Shown: in pieces, positions 1-12,527 of the stretch
Position numbering within the stretch: position 1 is the stretch's first letter
Layout of the letters: each line of letters starts with the position of its first letter
Assembly (NCBI GenBank): GCA_002320455.1
Contig: DCKU01000028.1
Coordinates: 1-64,000 of the forward strand
Source: Salinisphaera sp. UBA1666
GTDB taxonomy: Bacteria; Pseudomonadota; Gammaproteobacteria; Nevskiales; Salinisphaeraceae
Direction of reading: 5' to 3'
DNA length: 64,000 bases
Notes under the pieces: generated by a model
The model's database searches: none
The model's input: the letters and a program-made list of their open reading frames with translations, nothing else
What the model was told of the DNA's origin: nothing
Program-made: the position numbers and the translations under genes

Positions 1-23
1 TCCCGCTGGTCTGCGATGAACCA

Positions 24-58
24 ATAAAAAAGGGCCGCGAGACCACTCGCGACCCTTT
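24..58 (-). terminator. Rho-independent terminator of tRNA-Asn
   Basis: A 13-bp stem (29-41 with 46-58, one G-U pair) with a 4-nt loop is followed, on the minus strand, by a U-rich tract. It lies 8 bp past the 3' end of the minus-strand tRNA-Asn and is well placed to end that transcript. Confidence 0.85.
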
Positions 59-66
59 ATCTTGTC

Positions 67-142
67 TGGCTCCCCGGGACGGGCTCGAACCGCCGACCTA
101 GTGATTAACAGTCACCCGCTCTACCAACTGAGCTACCGGGGA
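67..142 (-). tRNA. tRNA-Asn (anticodon GTT)
   Basis: A complete 76-nt cloverleaf reads on the minus strand. The acceptor stem is TCCCCGG paired with CCGGGGA, the CCA end is encoded, the T-loop is GGTTCGAGCC and the anticodon loop is CTGTTAA, giving anticodon GTT for asparagine. A terminator follows directly. Confidence 0.97.
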
Positions 143-334
143 TTGGTTGTCTTCACTGTTTAACCAGCGAAGGCTGTGCATAGTAGGCTAGCTTCGAAGT
201 CAGCGCAACCCTTGATTTTTCAAGGCGGAATGGATAGCGACCCTGGCGGCGTGCAACGCGAGTGCACCCCCGCTGCGTACTTCACTAACCGCCATCGGCT
301 TGTTTTTCGAGCTGCCCGGCCAAAGGTTATGAGC

Positions 335-2353
<2,019 letters not shown>

Positions 2354-2437
2354 TTCGAGCCTGCCGGCGACGCGAGAAAAAATGCGCATCAAGGCTTGCG
2401 TCGACCGGCCGCCGCGCGTATTGTTTCGCACCTCGGA

Positions 2438-2492
<55 letters not shown>

Positions 2493-2514
<22 letters not shown>

Positions 2515-2691
2515 CTTCTTTCGAGGATGGCAGCAGGTGCCGTGGTTCGGCCAAAGCGGCTAACGTGGGGATTCCAACCACCGACCCTCCGGGTCGAGGT
2601 TGTCGGCTTCTGGCGAAGCCGATCCTTCGGACTCCCTTTCGGTCGCGTCGCTCTGCGATGCAGAGCGGTCGAATCCACTCGCGCCTACCAC
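2493..2691 (+). repeat. rtT-like tRNA-Val-linked repeat unit with three hairpins
   Basis: The last 23 nt of the tRNA-Val region (2493-2515) recur identically at 2669-2691, and similarity continues into the following CTTTCGAG with two mismatches. Between the copies sit three perfect hairpins: 2582-2596 (6-bp stem), 2603-2622 (8-bp stem, 4-nt loop) and 2649-2667 (8-bp stem, 3-nt loop). A near-perfect inverted copy of the tRNA T-arm (15 of 16 bases) lies at 2571-2586. The 176-bp period carrying a tRNA 3' end resembles the 178-bp rtT repeats after tyrT in E. coli. An alternative is the scar of a tRNA-targeting integrase. No credible protein is encoded. Confidence 0.6.
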
Positions 2692-2731
2692 CCCTTTCGA
2701 GAGCGATACATTATGCGTCGCTCTTTTAGAG

Positions 2732-2766
2732 AAGCCGCTGTGGTTTGCCCAGCGGCTTTTCTTTTA
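2732..2766 (+). terminator. Rho-independent terminator after tRNA-Val
   Basis: A 9-bp stem, AAGCCGCTG (2732-2740) with CAGCGGCTT (2750-2758), is followed by TTCTTTT. It ends the tRNA-Val/repeat transcript, 80 bp before thrS. Confidence 0.85.
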
Positions 2767-2847
2767 TCTGGCGTTGCAATACTGCAACAACGGCAATGTT
2801 GAAACACGCGGCCCTTCGTATCGGCCGCCACTGACAGGAGACGCGCT

Positions 2848-4755
2848 ATGCCCGCTATTACGCTGCCCGACGGTACGGTCAAATCCTTCGACCAGCCGGT
2901 GACCGGCATGCAGGTGGCCGAGTCCATCGGCGCCGGTCTGGCCAAAGCCACGTTGGCGGCTCGAATCGACGGTCGTCTGGCTGATGCCTGCGTGCCGATT
3001 GAACACGATGCCGAAGTCGCGCTGGTCACGGCCAAGGATCAGGCCGGGCTGGACATCATTCGCCACTCGTGTGCCCATCTGTTGGGCCAGGCGTTGAAAA
3101 CCCTCTATCCGGACGTGCAGATGGCCATCGGCCCGGTGATCGAGGACGGTTTTTACTACGACATCAATATCGGCCGCCAGCTTACGCCGGATGATCTCGA
3201 GACGATCGAAAAGCGGATGCTGGAGCTTGCCAAGCGCGATCACGAAGTCATCCGTGAGGTGGTCACGCCAGATCAAGCGTTAGCGACGTTCGAGGCTCGG
3301 CACGAGCCTTACAAGGCCGAGATCGTTCGCGGCATTCCCGCAGGTGAGACCATCGCGCTCTATCATCACGAAGACTACACCGACATGTGTGTGGGCCCGC
3401 ACGTGCCCAACTCGCGGCATCTACGCGCGTTCAAGCTGATGAGCCTGGCCGGGGCCTACTGGCGCGGCGACTCCGACAACGAGATGTTGACCCGCATCTA
3501 CGGCACCGCCTGGGCCAACGACAAACAATTAAAGGCCCATCTGGCTTTTCTCGAAGAGGCCAAGAAGCGCGATCATCGCCTGATCGCCCGCAAGCAGGAT
3601 CTCTTTCATATTCAGGAAGAGTCTCCGGGCATGATCTTCTGGCACGATCGGGGCTGGCAGATCTATCTGCAGATTACCGACTATATTCGGGCGCGGCTGG
3701 ATCGCGAAGGCTATAAGGAAGTCCATACGCCGTCGCTGATCGATCTGTCGCTGTGGGAGAAATCGGGTCACGCGGCCAAGTTTTCCGACGATATGTTCAT
3801 GACCGGCTCTGAGGATCGTCAGTTCGCGGTCAAGCCCATGAATTGCCCGGCCCACGTCCAGATCTATAACCGCGGCCTGAAGAGTTATCGGGATCTGCCG
3901 CTGCGGCTGGCCGAATTCGGCTCCTGTCATCGTAATGAGGCCTCGGGCACGTTACACGGGCTCATGCGGGTACGTGGTTTTACCCAGGATGATGCACATA
4001 TCTTCTGTACCGAGGAGCAGATCGGCGAAGAAGTAAGCGCGTTCACCGATCTGTTGTATTCGGTGTATGCCGATTTCGGCTTCACCGACGTGCTGATCAA
4101 GCTGTCGACCCGCCCCGAGCAGCGGGTGGGCTCAGACGACATCTGGGACAAGGCCGAGGCCGCGCTACAGAAGTGCCTGGATGACAAGAATCTCGACTTC
4201 GAGCTGCAGCCGGGTGAAGGCGCCTTCTACGGGCCGAAGGTCGAATTCTCGCTGCGGGACTGTCTGAACCGAGTGTGGCAGTTGGGCACCATCCAGCTCG
4301 ATTTCTCGATGCCGGAACGCCTGGAGGCCTCGTATATCGACGAGCAGGGCGATCGTCAGGTGCCCGTCATGCTGCACCGGGCCATCCTCGGCTCGCTCGA
4401 GCGCTTCATCGGCATCCTGATCGAGCACTACGCCGGCTCTATGCCGCTCTGGCTGGCCCCGCAGCAGGCCGTGGTACTCAATATCACCGATGGCCAGGCC
4501 GAGTACGCACAAGATGTGGTCAAGCGGCTGCGTGATGCCGGCCTGCGCGTCGACACGGACTTGAGAAACGAAAAGATCGGCTACAAGATCCGGGAACATA
4601 CGATGCTTCGCGTGCCGTATCTGCTAGTGGTGGGCGATCGAGAAATGGCCGGCGACGGGGTCGCTGTCCGGACCCGCGAAGGTGAAGACCTGGGTACGCT
4701 ATCGACCGATTCGTTCGTCGAACACGCCAGAAATCGGGTCAAGGCCCGAAACTGA
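2848..4755 (+). CDS. thrS: Threonyl-tRNA synthetase
   Basis: ThrRS charges tRNA-Thr in the cytosol. The 635-aa protein has the N-terminal TGS domain ([14 protein letters not shown] onward), the editing domain with its HSCAH motif, and a class II catalytic core. Zinc ligands are visible as the Cys of MNCPAH, the His in the DDAHIF region and the His of MLHRAI; an anticodon-binding domain closes the protein. The start ATG has AGGAGA 6 nt upstream. It heads the conserved thrS-infC-rpmI-rplT cluster and is intact. Confidence 0.98.
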   Translation: MPAITLPDGTVKSFDQPVTGMQVAESIGAGLAKATLAARIDGRLADACVPIEHDAEVALVTAKDQAGLDIIRHSCAHLLGQALKTLYPDVQMAIGPVIEDGFYYDINIGRQLTPDDLETIEKRMLELAKRDHEVIREVVTPDQALATFEARHEPYKAEIVRGIPAGETIALYHHEDYTDMCVGPHVPNSRHLRAFKLMSLAGAYWRGDSDNEMLTRIYGTAWANDKQLKAHLAFLEEAKKRDHRLIARKQDLFHIQEESPGMIFWHDRGWQIYLQITDYIRARLDREGYKEVHTPSLIDLSLWEKSGHAAKFSDDMFMTGSEDRQFAVKPMNCPAHVQIYNRGLKSYRDLPLRLAEFGSCHRNEASGTLHGLMRVRGFTQDDAHIFCTEEQIGEEVSAFTDLLYSVYADFGFTDVLIKLSTRPEQRVGSDDIWDKAEAALQKCLDDKNLDFELQPGEGAFYGPKVEFSLRDCLNRVWQLGTIQLDFSMPERLEASYIDEQGDRQVPVMLHRAILGSLERFIGILIEHYAGSMPLWLAPQQAVVLNITDGQAEYAQDVVKRLRDAGLRVDTDLRNEKIGYKIREHTMLRVPYLLVVGDREMAGDGVAVRTREGEDLGTLSTDSFVEHARNRVKARN

Positions 4756-4863
4756 TCGCCGGCCGGTGGTATGGTGCGCGTGGTTGATATATAATCGCGC
4801 GCTTCGCCCGGGGCTTGTCCGTCAAGACCCCGGGCACGCCGGTTGAGTAAGGAGGATACCGAA

Positions 4864-5400
4864 ATCGCTGCACAAAAGGATCGCCGCAACGAAGCGATCA
4901 CGGCCCGGGAAGTCCGAGTCATCGATCCCGAAGGCGAACAGGTCGGCATCATGTCGATCAACGACGCGCTGGCCAAAGCGGCCGAGTACGAGTTGGATCT
5001 GGTCGAGGTTTCGCCCAACGCCAATCCGCCCGTGACCCGAATCATGGACTACGGCAAGCACGTCTTTGAAAAGAAGAAGACTCAGCAGGCCGGCAAGCAA
5101 AAACAGAAACAGACGCAGCTCAAAGAGGTGAAGTTTCGCCCCGGCACCGACAAGGGCGACTACAACATCAAGCTGCGCAAGCTCAAAGAGTTTCTGGAAG
5201 AAGGCGACAAGATCAAGATCACCTTGCGCTTTCGAGGTCGTGAGATGGCGCACCAAGAGCTCGGCATGGAGCTTATGGAGCACGTGCAGACCGACCTCGA
5301 GGAATGGGCACAGGTGGAGCAGCGTCCGGAAATGCAGGGGCGCCTGATGACCATGGTTATGTCGCCGGTCAAGGGCGTGTCCAAGCACAGCAAGAAGTAG
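4864..5400 (+). CDS. infC: Translation initiation factor IF-3, AUC start
   Basis: IF-3 binds the 30S subunit and checks start-codon fidelity. The predicted product is 178 aa with both IF-3 domains (RRNEAI... and the C-terminal part from about residue 85). A longer frame opens at TTG 4843, but a perfect AAGGAGG (4849-4855) lies inside it, 8 nt before an in-frame ATC at 4864. infC is known to use rare start codons (AUU in E. coli) so that IF-3 represses its own synthesis, so ATC is taken as the true start. It is preceded by an 87-109 nt spacer after thrS. Confidence 0.93.
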   Translation: MAAQKDRRNEAITAREVRVIDPEGEQVGIMSINDALAKAAEYELDLVEVSPNANPPVTRIMDYGKHVFEKKKTQQAGKQKQKQTQLKEVKFRPGTDKGDYNIKLRKLKEFLEEGDKIKITLRFRGREMAHQELGMELMEHVQTDLEEWAQVEQRPEMQGRLMTMVMSPVKGVSKHSKK

Positions 5401-5434
5401 CGACACGTAAGCGGTCACCACAGTCGAGAACGTT

Positions 5435-5632
5435 ATGCCGAAGATTAAGACCAACCGCGGCGCTGCCAAGCGCCTCAAGCGCACCGGGAGCGGCAAGCTC
5501 AAGCGGGCACGCGCGTTCAAAAACCATATCCTGACGAAAAAGGCGCCGGATCGGAAAAATCGTCTGGCAACTAGTGCGATCGTCGACAAGGCCGATCAGC
5601 CGGCCATGGATCGCCTGATTCCTTATAAGTAG
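5435..5632 (+). CDS. rpmI: 50S ribosomal protein L35
   Basis: A 65-aa basic protein, [18 protein letters not shown]..., typical of bL35 in length and sequence. It sits 34 bp after infC and before rplT, the conserved order. In enterobacteria this operon is repressed by L20; no leader structure was worked out here. Confidence 0.97.
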   Translation: MPKIKTNRGAAKRLKRTGSGKLKRARAFKNHILTKKAPDRKNRLATSAIVDKADQPAMDRLIPYK

Positions 5633-5733
5633 TTAGGAAGGACACCGGTCTGCGGGTGCGCAACCTGGCGTTTCAGCGGCCGACTACACGCCGATAGGTG
5701 TGTCGAACCAACAATCAAACAGGGTAGATAGAC

Positions 5734-6090
5734 ATGGCACGAGTCAGTCGTGGTGTGACGGCCAAGGCCCGTCACAAGAAAGTTCTCAAGAAAGCGAAAG
5801 GCTATTACGGCGCCCGGAGCCGCACGTTCCGCGTGGCCAACCAGGCCGTATTTAAGGCCGGCCAGTACGCCTATCGCGACCGTCGTAACCGCAAGCGTGA
5901 ATTCCGTTCGCTGTGGATCATGCGCATCGGCGCAGGCGCCAAGGCGCACGGCACGTCTTATAGCGCGCTGATGAACGGCCTCAAGAAATCCGGCATCGAG
6001 CTTGACCGCAAGATCCTCGCCGATCTGGCCGTTCGTGATAAAGCGGCGTTCGCCAGCATCGTCGAAAAGGCGAAAGCTGCCCTGAGCTAG
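5734..6090 (+). CDS. rplT: 50S ribosomal protein L20
   Basis: An 118-aa protein beginning [16 protein letters not shown], the family hallmark of bL20, an early 23S rRNA assembly protein. It is 101 bp downstream of rpmI, long enough to hold regulatory RNA, and is followed by a strong terminator that separates it from pheS. Confidence 0.98.
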   Translation: MARVSRGVTAKARHKKVLKKAKGYYGARSRTFRVANQAVFKAGQYAYRDRRNRKREFRSLWIMRIGAGAKAHGTSYSALMNGLKKSGIELDRKILADLAVRDKAAFASIVEKAKAALS

Positions 6091-6144
6091 TTGCGATGAA
6101 ATCGGTCGCCTGCTGTGCCGGCCGAAGACAACACGCTTCGAAGA

Positions 6145-6172
6145 GGGAAAGGCTGTGCCTTTCCCTTTTTTG
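6145..6172 (+). terminator. Terminator between rplT and pheS
   Basis: A perfect 9-bp stem GGGAAAGGC/GCCTTTCCC with a TGT loop is followed by six T. It lies 54 bp before the pheS start. It may end the infC-rplT mRNA or work as a pheST attenuator; no leader peptide rich in Phe codons was found. Confidence 0.85.
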
Positions 6173-6226
6173 TATATCGGCATGGCGCGATCCGCGGCAG
6201 TCGCCGAACAGATAGGACAACATGGC

Positions 6227-7228
6227 ATGAGTACCGATCTCGAAACGCTTCGAGACAGCGCGCTGGCCGATATCGCGGCCGCTGCCGATCTGCGTGCGCT
6301 GGATGATCGCCGTGTCAGCCTGCTGGGCAAGAAAGGTGTCATTACCGGCCGTCTGAAAACCCTGGGCGAGCTTCCCGCCGACGAGCGGAAAGCGGCCGGT
6401 GCAGCCATCAACCGCGTCAAGCAGGAGATCGCCGAGGCGATCGACACGCGCCGGGTGGCGCTTGAGCAGCAGGCCTTCGATGCGCGCATTGCTGAAGAAA
6501 CGGTCGATGTGACCTTGCCGGGCCGCGGCGAACATCCCGGTGCCATGCACCCGATCACCCGCACACGGCGGCGGATCGAAGCGTTGTTCGCCGCACGTGG
6601 TTTCGAAATCGTTACCGGGCCGGAGATCGAGGACGACTATCACAACTTCGAAGCGCTCAACGTGCCGCCGGATCACCCGGCACGTGCCATGCAAGACACG
6701 TTCTATCTCGACGGTCGGCGCCTGCTGCTGCGCACACATACCTCGCCGGTACAGATTCGGACTATGGAGTCGCGCCAGCCGCCGATCCGGGTGATCGCCC
6801 CGGGGCGGGTCTATCGCTGTGACTCGGACCGGACACATAGCCCGATGTTTCATCAGGTCGAAGCACTCTACGTAGCCGAGCGGGTCACCTTCGCCGAACT
6901 GCGCGCTGACCTGCGCGGGTTTCTCGAGGCGTTTTTCGAAACCGAGCTCAAGCTGCGTTTTCGGCCGTCTTATTTCCCGTTCACCGAGCCGTCAGCCGAA
7001 ATCGATATCGACGGCAAATCGTTGGGCACCGGCTCCGGCTGGATGGAAGTCATGGGCTGCGGCATGGTTCATCCCAACGTGCTCGAGGCCGCCGGCGTCG
7101 ACAGCCAGCGATATACCGGCTACGCGCTGGGAATGGGCATCGAGCGTCTGGCGATGTTGCGCTACGGCGTGACCGATCTGCGTCAGTTCTACAACAATGA
7201 CCTGCGCATGCTCGCGCAGTTCGCCTGA
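6227..7228 (+). CDS. pheS: Phenylalanyl-tRNA synthetase alpha subunit
   Basis: Catalytic subunit of the alpha2beta2 PheRS. The 333-aa protein has the N-terminal coiled-coil arm and class II motifs: motif 2 region [18 protein letters not shown], and the C-terminal [10 protein letters not shown]. The open frame begins at 6155 within the upstream terminator, so the ATG at 6227 (AGGAC about 8 nt upstream, product [10 protein letters not shown]) is used. pheT follows after 9 bp. Confidence 0.97.
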   Translation: MSTDLETLRDSALADIAAAADLRALDDRRVSLLGKKGVITGRLKTLGELPADERKAAGAAINRVKQEIAEAIDTRRVALEQQAFDARIAEETVDVTLPGRGEHPGAMHPITRTRRRIEALFAARGFEIVTGPEIEDDYHNFEALNVPPDHPARAMQDTFYLDGRRLLLRTHTSPVQIRTMESRQPPIRVIAPGRVYRCDSDRTHSPMFHQVEALYVAERVTFAELRADLRGFLEAFFETELKLRFRPSYFPFTEPSAEIDIDGKSLGTGSGWMEVMGCGMVHPNVLEAAGVDSQRYTGYALGMGIERLAMLRYGVTDLRQFYNNDLRMLAQFA

Positions 7229-7237
7229 GGAGGCCGC

Positions 7238-9625
7238 GTGAAGATCAGCGAAAACTGGCTGCGCGAATGGGTCGACACCGCGGCCGATCTGGACACGATC
7301 AGCGAGCGTGTGACCATGCTCGGCCTCGAGGTCGACGCCCAAGAATCGGTGGGCGGCGCCGTGGACGGTGTCGTGATCGGTCAGGTGCTGACCTGTGAGC
7401 CGCATCCGGATGCCGACAAGCTGAAGGTCTGCAGCGTGGATACCGGGCAGGAAAGCCCGGCCCAGATCGTTTGCGGCGCGCCCAACGTGGCCGCGGGCGT
7501 GCGCGTGCCAGTGGCCACGCCCGGCACCGTCATGCCGAGCGGCATGAAGATCAAGGCCGCTAAGCTGCGCGGCGTGGCCTCCAACGGCATGCTGTGTAGC
7601 GCCGGCGAGCTGGGGGCAACGCAAGACGTCGACGGCCTCTGGCTGCTGCCGAGTGATGCGCCGATCGGTACGCCGATGGCCGATTGGCTCGGGTTGCCTG
7701 ACCAAGTTCTGGATATCGATCTCACGCCCAACCGCGGCGACTGTCTGTCGATGCGCGGGGTGGCACGCGAGGTCGCGCTCGGCGTCGACGGCGTCTTGCA
7801 GCCGCCCGTCATCGATCCCGTGCCCGACAACTACGAGCACAAGCCGTCCGTCGATAATCAGGCGCCGGCGCACTGTGCGGCCTATGCCGCGCGGCACGTC
7901 GAACCCGTCAAGCCCGGCGCGGCCACGCCGCTCTGGATGCGCGAGCGACTGCGTCGTGCCGGTGTGCGTGCGATCAACCTGCCCGTGGATATCGGCAACT
8001 ACGTGATGCTCGAGCTGGGCCAACCCATGCACGCCTTTGACGCCGACCGGCTGGCTGGCGGTATTCAGGTTCGCCTGTCGCGGGTGGGCGAGCATATCGT
8101 CACACTGGACGGCGAAGACATCACGCTCGATGACGATACGCTGGTCATCGCAGACGATGAGGGCCCGGTCGCGATCGCCGGAATGATCGGCGGCCAACGG
8201 ACAGCCGTGAACGAGACCACAACCCGCGTCTTGTACGAATCTGCCTGTTTCCGGCCCTCGGCCGTTGCCGGACGTGGTCGACGCTACAAGATCCATACGG
8301 ATTCGTTGCACCGCTTCGAACGCGGCGTGGACCCGCGGCTGCATGAGGCTGCGCTCCAGCGAGCCAGCGGTCTGTTGGTCCGTCTCGGCGGTGGGGCCTG
8401 CGGGCCGATTACCGTGGCGCCGGGCGATCCGCTCGGTATCGACGATCGCCGCATCGAGCTGTCTGCGGCTCGGCTGTCGCGTCTGATCGGCCAGACCATC
8501 GACGATGCCAGCATCGAGTCAATTCTGACCGGCATCGGCTGCGAGTGTGCCGCTATCGGCGCCGGTGAATGGCAGGTCGCACCGCCTAGCTGGCGCTACG
8601 ATCTGGCCATCGAAGCCGATCTCATCGAAGAGATTGCTCGAGTGTATGGATATGATCGCCTCGAGGCCGAGCAGGGCGGCGTGGCCCTGCCGCCGATGGC
8701 CGCCGCGGATGCACAGGCGAGCACCGACGACATCGCAGCGACGTTGCGTCAGCGTGGATATCACGAAGCCATCACCTACAGCTTCGTCGAGCCCGAGCTG
8801 CACGCCGCGCTGACCGGCGATGCGGCCGTCGGCCACCTCGACAACCCGATCGCCGAACAGATGAGTGTCATGCGGCGAACCCTCTGGCCCGGGCTCCTCG
8901 AAGCCTGGGCCTACAACGCCCGCCGCCAGCAGTCTCGGGTTCGCCTGTTCGAGCAGGGGCTGTCGTTTGCGCCTGACGCGACGGCTGAAAACGGCTATCG
9001 ACAGACGCCGATGCTTGCCGGCTTGGCGGCGGGTCCGGCCGAGCCGACGCACTGGGACACGGCGCGTCGCGCGGTGGATTTCTTCGACGTGCGCGGCGAT
9101 GTCGAAGCGTTGTTTGCCGCGCGCGTGCCTGAGCTGTCGTTTGTTGCCGAGCCACACCCGGGTCTGCACCCGGGGCGCTCGGCTCGTATCTTGTTGAATG
9201 ACCGGCCCATCGGCTGGATCGGGCAGCTCGCACCGGCTTTCGCGCGCCGATTCAAGGGACTAGATCTGGCGTATCTGTTCGAGATCGAAGTAGAAGCGCT
9301 TCGTGACGATGAAGCTACACGGTACGAGACGCCGTCAGACCAACCTCAGGTGCGTCGTGATCTAGCACTGGTCGTGGCCGAAGAAGTCGCCGTCGGGCGT
9401 CTAATCGAAATTATCCGGAACGCTGGGTCGTCGCTTTTACAATCGGTTGAGGTTTTCGATGTCTTTCGTGGCCAAGACCTTGATCCGGGGGATAAAAGTA
9501 TCGCACTCAGCTTGATTTTCCAGAGCGATACGAGCACATTGGACGACGAAGCGGTCGAGGGGGAAACGACCGCCATGATCCATGCGCTCGGTGAACAGGC
9601 AGGAGCGCGACTCAGGGGGATGTGA
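7238..9625 (+). CDS. pheT: Phenylalanyl-tRNA synthetase beta subunit
   Basis: The 795-aa beta subunit (same length as in E. coli) carries an N-terminal OB-fold tRNA-binding domain (about residues 40-150), the B3/B4 editing domain, B5 repeats, the core class II-like fold and a C-terminal anticodon-binding (FDX-ACB) domain beginning near [14 protein letters not shown] start with GAGGAG just upstream. Intact. Confidence 0.98.
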   Translation: MKISENWLREWVDTAADLDTISERVTMLGLEVDAQESVGGAVDGVVIGQVLTCEPHPDADKLKVCSVDTGQESPAQIVCGAPNVAAGVRVPVATPGTVMPSGMKIKAAKLRGVASNGMLCSAGELGATQDVDGLWLLPSDAPIGTPMADWLGLPDQVLDIDLTPNRGDCLSMRGVAREVALGVDGVLQPPVIDPVPDNYEHKPSVDNQAPAHCAAYAARHVEPVKPGAATPLWMRERLRRAGVRAINLPVDIGNYVMLELGQPMHAFDADRLAGGIQVRLSRVGEHIVTLDGEDITLDDDTLVIADDEGPVAIAGMIGGQRTAVNETTTRVLYESACFRPSAVAGRGRRYKIHTDSLHRFERGVDPRLHEAALQRASGLLVRLGGGACGPITVAPGDPLGIDDRRIELSAARLSRLIGQTIDDASIESILTGIGCECAAIGAGEWQVAPPSWRYDLAIEADLIEEIARVYGYDRLEAEQGGVALPPMAAADAQASTDDIAATLRQRGYHEAITYSFVEPELHAALTGDAAVGHLDNPIAEQMSVMRRTLWPGLLEAWAYNARRQQSRVRLFEQGLSFAPDATAENGYRQTPMLAGLAAGPAEPTHWDTARRAVDFFDVRGDVEALFAARVPELSFVAEPHPGLHPGRSARILLNDRPIGWIGQLAPAFARRFKGLDLAYLFEIEVEALRDDEATRYETPSDQPQVRRDLALVVAEEVAVGRLIEIIRNAGSSLLQSVEVFDVFRGQDLDPGDKSIALSLIFQSDTSTLDDEAVEGETTAMIHALGEQAGARLRGM

Positions 9626-9626
9626 C

Positions 9627-9926
9627 GTGGCGTTGACCAAAGCAGATCTGACCGAAAGTCTTTACGAAGAAATCGGCTTCAATAAGCGCGAGTCCAAAGA
9701 ATTCGTGGACCAATTCTTCGAAGAATTACGCAGCACGCTAGAAGCCGGTGATTACGTGAAACTCTCGGGTTTTGGTAACTTCGAGCTGCGAGACAAGGGG
9801 CAGCGCCCCGGCCGCAACCCCAAGACGGGCGAGGAGATTCCGATTTCGGCGCGTCGCGTCGTGAGCTTCAAGCCCGGTCAGAAAATGCGCACGCGAGTCG
9901 AGTCCCGGGTTGTCGCCGACGATTGA
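9627..9926 (+). CDS. ihfA: Integration host factor alpha subunit
   Basis: IHF-alpha pairs with IHF-beta and bends DNA sharply. The 99-aa product (E. coli 99 aa) begins [18 protein letters not shown] and has the HU/IHF DNA-binding arm with [12 protein letters not shown]. The start is GTG 9627, with AGGGGGA 6 nt upstream inside the end of pheT. The pheST-ihfA linkage is characteristic of Gammaproteobacteria. Confidence 0.97.
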   Translation: MALTKADLTESLYEEIGFNKRESKEFVDQFFEELRSTLEAGDYVKLSGFGNFELRDKGQRPGRNPKTGEEIPISARRVVSFKPGQKMRTRVESRVVADD

Positions 9927-10275
9927 CGAATCTCTTCCACCTATTCCGGCCAAGCGGTACTTCGCGATCGGCGAGGCCAGCACGCTTTGTGGCGTCAAGC
10001 CGCACGTGCTGCGGTATTGGGAGCAAGAGTTTCCGATGCTGTCGCCGGTCAAGCGCCGCGGTAACCGCCGTTATTTTCGAGTAGAAGATATCAAAACTGC
10101 GCGCATGATCCGTCAGTTGCTCTATGGGTCCGGTTTTACGATCGCCGGGGCTCGGGCTCGCCTGCTGGACTCGCCGACTGATACGCACGAGGCAACGACG
10201 GTCGCAGCACCGACGTCGGCATTACCGGCTATTCGCGCAGAGCTAGAGTCACTGCTGAAAAAACTCGGCGATTGA
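9910..10275 (+). CDS. MerR-family transcriptional regulator
   Basis: A 121-aa protein with an N-terminal MerR winged helix ([26 protein letters not shown], residues about 17-42) and a short C-terminal helix instead of an effector domain. It starts at TTG 9910, overlapping ihfA by 17 nt. MerR-like genes directly after ihfA are common in Gammaproteobacteria, usually of unknown target. No metal-binding Cys pattern is visible. Confidence 0.88.
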   Translation: MSPTIDESLPPIPAKRYFAIGEASTLCGVKPHVLRYWEQEFPMLSPVKRRGNRRYFRVEDIKTARMIRQLLYGSGFTIAGARARLLDSPTDTHEATTVAAPTSALPAIRAELESLLKKLGD

Positions 10276-10317
10276 CCGTGTGAAAGACCAACGCTTTTGA
10301 TAAACTACGCCTCTCGT

Positions 10318-10394
10318 CGGGGTTTGGCGCAGCTTGGTAGCGCGTCTGCATGGGGTGCAGAAGGTCACAGGTTCAAATCCTGTAACCCCGACCA
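10318..10394 (+). tRNA. tRNA-Pro (anticodon GGG)
   Basis: A 77-nt cloverleaf with acceptor CGGGGTT/AACCCCG, anticodon loop ATGGGGT (anticodon GGG, reading CCC), T-arm AGGTTCAAATCCTGT and encoded CCA. It marks the left edge of the block that contains the photosynthesis genes. No second copy of its 3' end was found in the window. Confidence 0.97.
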
Positions 10395-10704
10395 CTTTCC
10401 GAGACGTTAACCGTTAACCGGTTTCGCTCGAAGGCCTCTCTGAGGTACGCCCACTTGATATTTTTGCCTGAGGTGGCCCTGACCACTTGTGGGGCAAGAG
10501 TGCAAGCCGCCAGGTTGTCTCTGGTTTTATCAACTCGTGTTGTCCGGCGGGCATCGGTGCGCCTGTAACGCTCTTGGCCTTTACCCCGCATCGATGCAGG
10601 CGTTCTACAGGAGCCGAACGATACAGACGGCGTTTCCCTGGCGAGCGATGTTCCATCGAGATCGTGAGAAAGGCACGTCTGGGTTTCGCGCCGGCAACCA
10701 TCCA
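10395..10704. other. Non-coding spacer, nothing recognised
   Basis: Several overlapping open frames exist on both strands, but none has a recognisable product, good start context or agreement with neighbours. No repeat of tRNA-Pro, IS end or tRNA was seen. It separates tRNA-Pro from the terminator of the cytochrome c gene. Confidence 0.6.
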
Positions 10705-10731
10705 TAAAAAAGCGGCCACAAAGGCCGCTTT
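10705..10731 (-). terminator. Terminator of the cytochrome c gene
   Basis: A 9-bp stem AAAGCGGCC (10709-10717) with GGCCGCTTT (10723-10731), followed on the minus strand by a run of U. It lies 25 bp after the stop of the minus-strand cytochrome gene. Confidence 0.85.
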
Positions 10732-10756
10732 CGGATAACCTGCCTCGCGTGGGAAG

Positions 10757-12334
10757 TCAGCCGCCCAACGCCTCTGAAACCTTCTGCGAGTACTGAAATA
10801 CGTAGTTGTCGCGCTCGGCCATGCTCATGGCTTCCGATTTCTTGGCTGCAAGCGCGCGACAGTAGACTGCCGTCATGGCTTTGATGGTGTCACCATTCGA
10901 AGCGCTGCCACGTTCGCTGCGGTATTGAGATACGAACTGGCTGATCTGGCCGGTGTTGTTATATGACGCCAGTAGATCATCCTCGCTGAAGGTGAGTGCC
11001 GGGCGGATATCGTCGGCCGGCAGCGACGGGCAATGTGCCGCCGGCTGTTGCCCGTTGTCCGGCAGCTCGCGCGCCACGGCAGGCCGGCTGGACGCCACCA
11101 TATCTTCGGTTGCATCGGCACGGGCGTTGTTGTGCCAGGCCTGGCGGATATAGTTCGAGACCGCTGTCACTTCCTTGTCGTTAAGCTGGGTCAGAAAGGC
11201 CGGCATGACGCCCCACACGTTCTTGGGATCGAAACCTTTTAATACGGCCATGACAACGCTATTGGCGCCTTCGGCCACTACGAGGCTGTTGCGATCTAGC
11301 GCGGGCGCGACGCCGTAGGTGCCTTCGCCGCTCGCACCGTGACAGGTAGCACAGTGTTGATCGTAGACGTCATGACCGAGCTTGGCCTGATCGGCGGGAA
11401 TCTTCACGAATGCCGGCTTCGGCTTGCCGTTCGGGTTGGCCGGCATTTCTTTTAAATAGGTCGCAATCGCGTGCAGATCGGCATCCGGAAGGTGACGCAG
11501 ACTGTCGTGCCAGACCTCTTCCATCGGCCCAACGGCAACCGTCTGTGTGCCGAGATCGCCGTCTATAAGAAAGCGGGCCAGCGTGTCGACGTCCCAGTCC
11601 TTGATGTTGGAGTGCGGCCCGGGACTGATACGCGGCGCATACCAGCCGTTTAACACGAAGCCGTCGAGAAATTGGGTATCGTCTTTCTGTGCGAAGGCGA
11701 GGTTGCGCGGCGTGTGACACGAGCTGCAATGGCCCAGTGCCTGAACGTAATAGGCGCCGCGATTGAACTCTTCACTGCGATCGGGATAAGGCTCAAAACG
11801 ACCTTCATCCAGAAACGGTATCTGCCAGGCCAGGTTCCCCAGGCGCGACAAGCTCGGCAAGAGATCGCCAATGACGATCAGGTCGGGATTGCGCACCGGA
11901 TTATGGATCGGCTTGATGGCCTTGAAATAGGCCCATAGCGCGCGAACATCTTCCTCGCGCATTTTGGTGTAGGCCGTGTAAGGCATGGCAGGATAGATAT
12001 AGTTCCCGCTCTTGGTCTTGCCGTGCCAGAGCGCGTTCTTGAAATCCTCGTAGGTCCAGTTACCCAGCCCCGTCTCCTTGTCCTGAGTCAGGTTACTGGT
12101 GTAGAAAACGCCAAAAGGGCTGTGCATGGGCTTGTTGCCGGCATAAGGCTTGTCTTCCTTATAGGTATGACAACCCATGCAGTCGGCCAGGCGCGCCAGA
12201 TGCGCGCCGCGCTGAACTTCCGGGCCGCCTTCGACCGAAAGCGGCGCTTCGCCGGCCCAGGCGCTGCAAGCAAAAACGAATGTGGACGCGAACAGCGCGG
12301 CCAGCGACGTGATTTTTAATGTCGTAGAAGCCAC
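10757..12334 (-). CDS. Periplasmic triheme c-type cytochrome, dehydrogenase-subunit type
   Basis: A 525-aa protein with a Sec signal peptide (cleavage likely after SAWA, near residue 27) and three haem-attachment motifs: CMGCH, CSSCH and CATCH. The N-terminal two-thirds resemble the cytochrome subunits of membrane alcohol, gluconate or aldehyde dehydrogenases (GNWTYEDFKNAL, YPAMPYTAY). A C-terminal stretch of about 100 residues after the third haem domain is Ala/Ser-rich with two extra Cys and is not part of the usual family. No catalytic dehydrogenase partner is adjacent. It is divergent from bchI, with a 193-bp shared upstream region, and depends on the ccm genes for haem attachment. Its electron donor is unknown. 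Confidence 0.8.
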   Translation of the reverse strand: MASTTLKITSLAALFASTFVFACSAWAGEAPLSVEGGPEVQRGAHLARLADCMGCHTYKEDKPYAGNKPMHSPFGVFYTSNLTQDKETGLGNWTYEDFKNALWHGKTKSGNYIYPAMPYTAYTKMREEDVRALWAYFKAIKPIHNPVRNPDLIVIGDLLPSLSRLGNLAWQIPFLDEGRFEPYPDRSEEFNRGAYYVQALGHCSSCHTPRNLAFAQKDDTQFLDGFVLNGWYAPRISPGPHSNIKDWDVDTLARFLIDGDLGTQTVAVGPMEEVWHDSLRHLPDADLHAIATYLKEMPANPNGKPKPAFVKIPADQAKLGHDVYDQHCATCHGASGEGTYGVAPALDRNSLVVAEGANSVVMAVLKGFDPKNVWGVMPAFLTQLNDKEVTAVSNYIRQAWHNNARADATEDMVASSRPAVARELPDNGQQPAAHCPSLPADDIRPALTFSEDDLLASYNNTGQISQFVSQYRSERGSASNGDTIKAMTAVYCRALAAKKSEAMSMAERDNYVFQYSQKVSEALGG

Positions 12335-12527
12335 GTGTTGCCCCTTCGATTCCCTGCCAATGAATGTCGGTCAACGCCCAAGGCGCGTCAAGGCCGTTCG
12401 TCGGTCGCCTGATGGCGCAAGCCTTGGCGCCGTTGGTTTCGCGCCGACGTGCTAGGTTGATCCAACGTCAGTCTAACCACCGAAACGTCGAGCGCTAGAT
12501 GGGTCTACGTACAAGCCAGGGAAAACG

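Noticed and set aside
176..334. N-terminal extension of UvrB from the open frame at 176
   Set aside because: The extra 53 residues have no family similarity and overlap the region next to tRNA-Asn; a ribosome site supports ATG 335.
2515..2700. A second, degenerate tRNA gene after tRNA-Val
   Set aside because: Only the 3' arm is present; no D-arm or anticodon stem can be formed, so it is a repeat of the tRNA end.
4843..4863. TTG start for infC
   Set aside because: The perfect SD lies downstream of it, so initiation there is unlikely.
10373..10738. Several ORFs of 70-110 codons between tRNA-Pro and the cytochrome terminator
   Set aside because: They overlap each other on both strands, run through the tRNA or terminator, and show no recognisable product.
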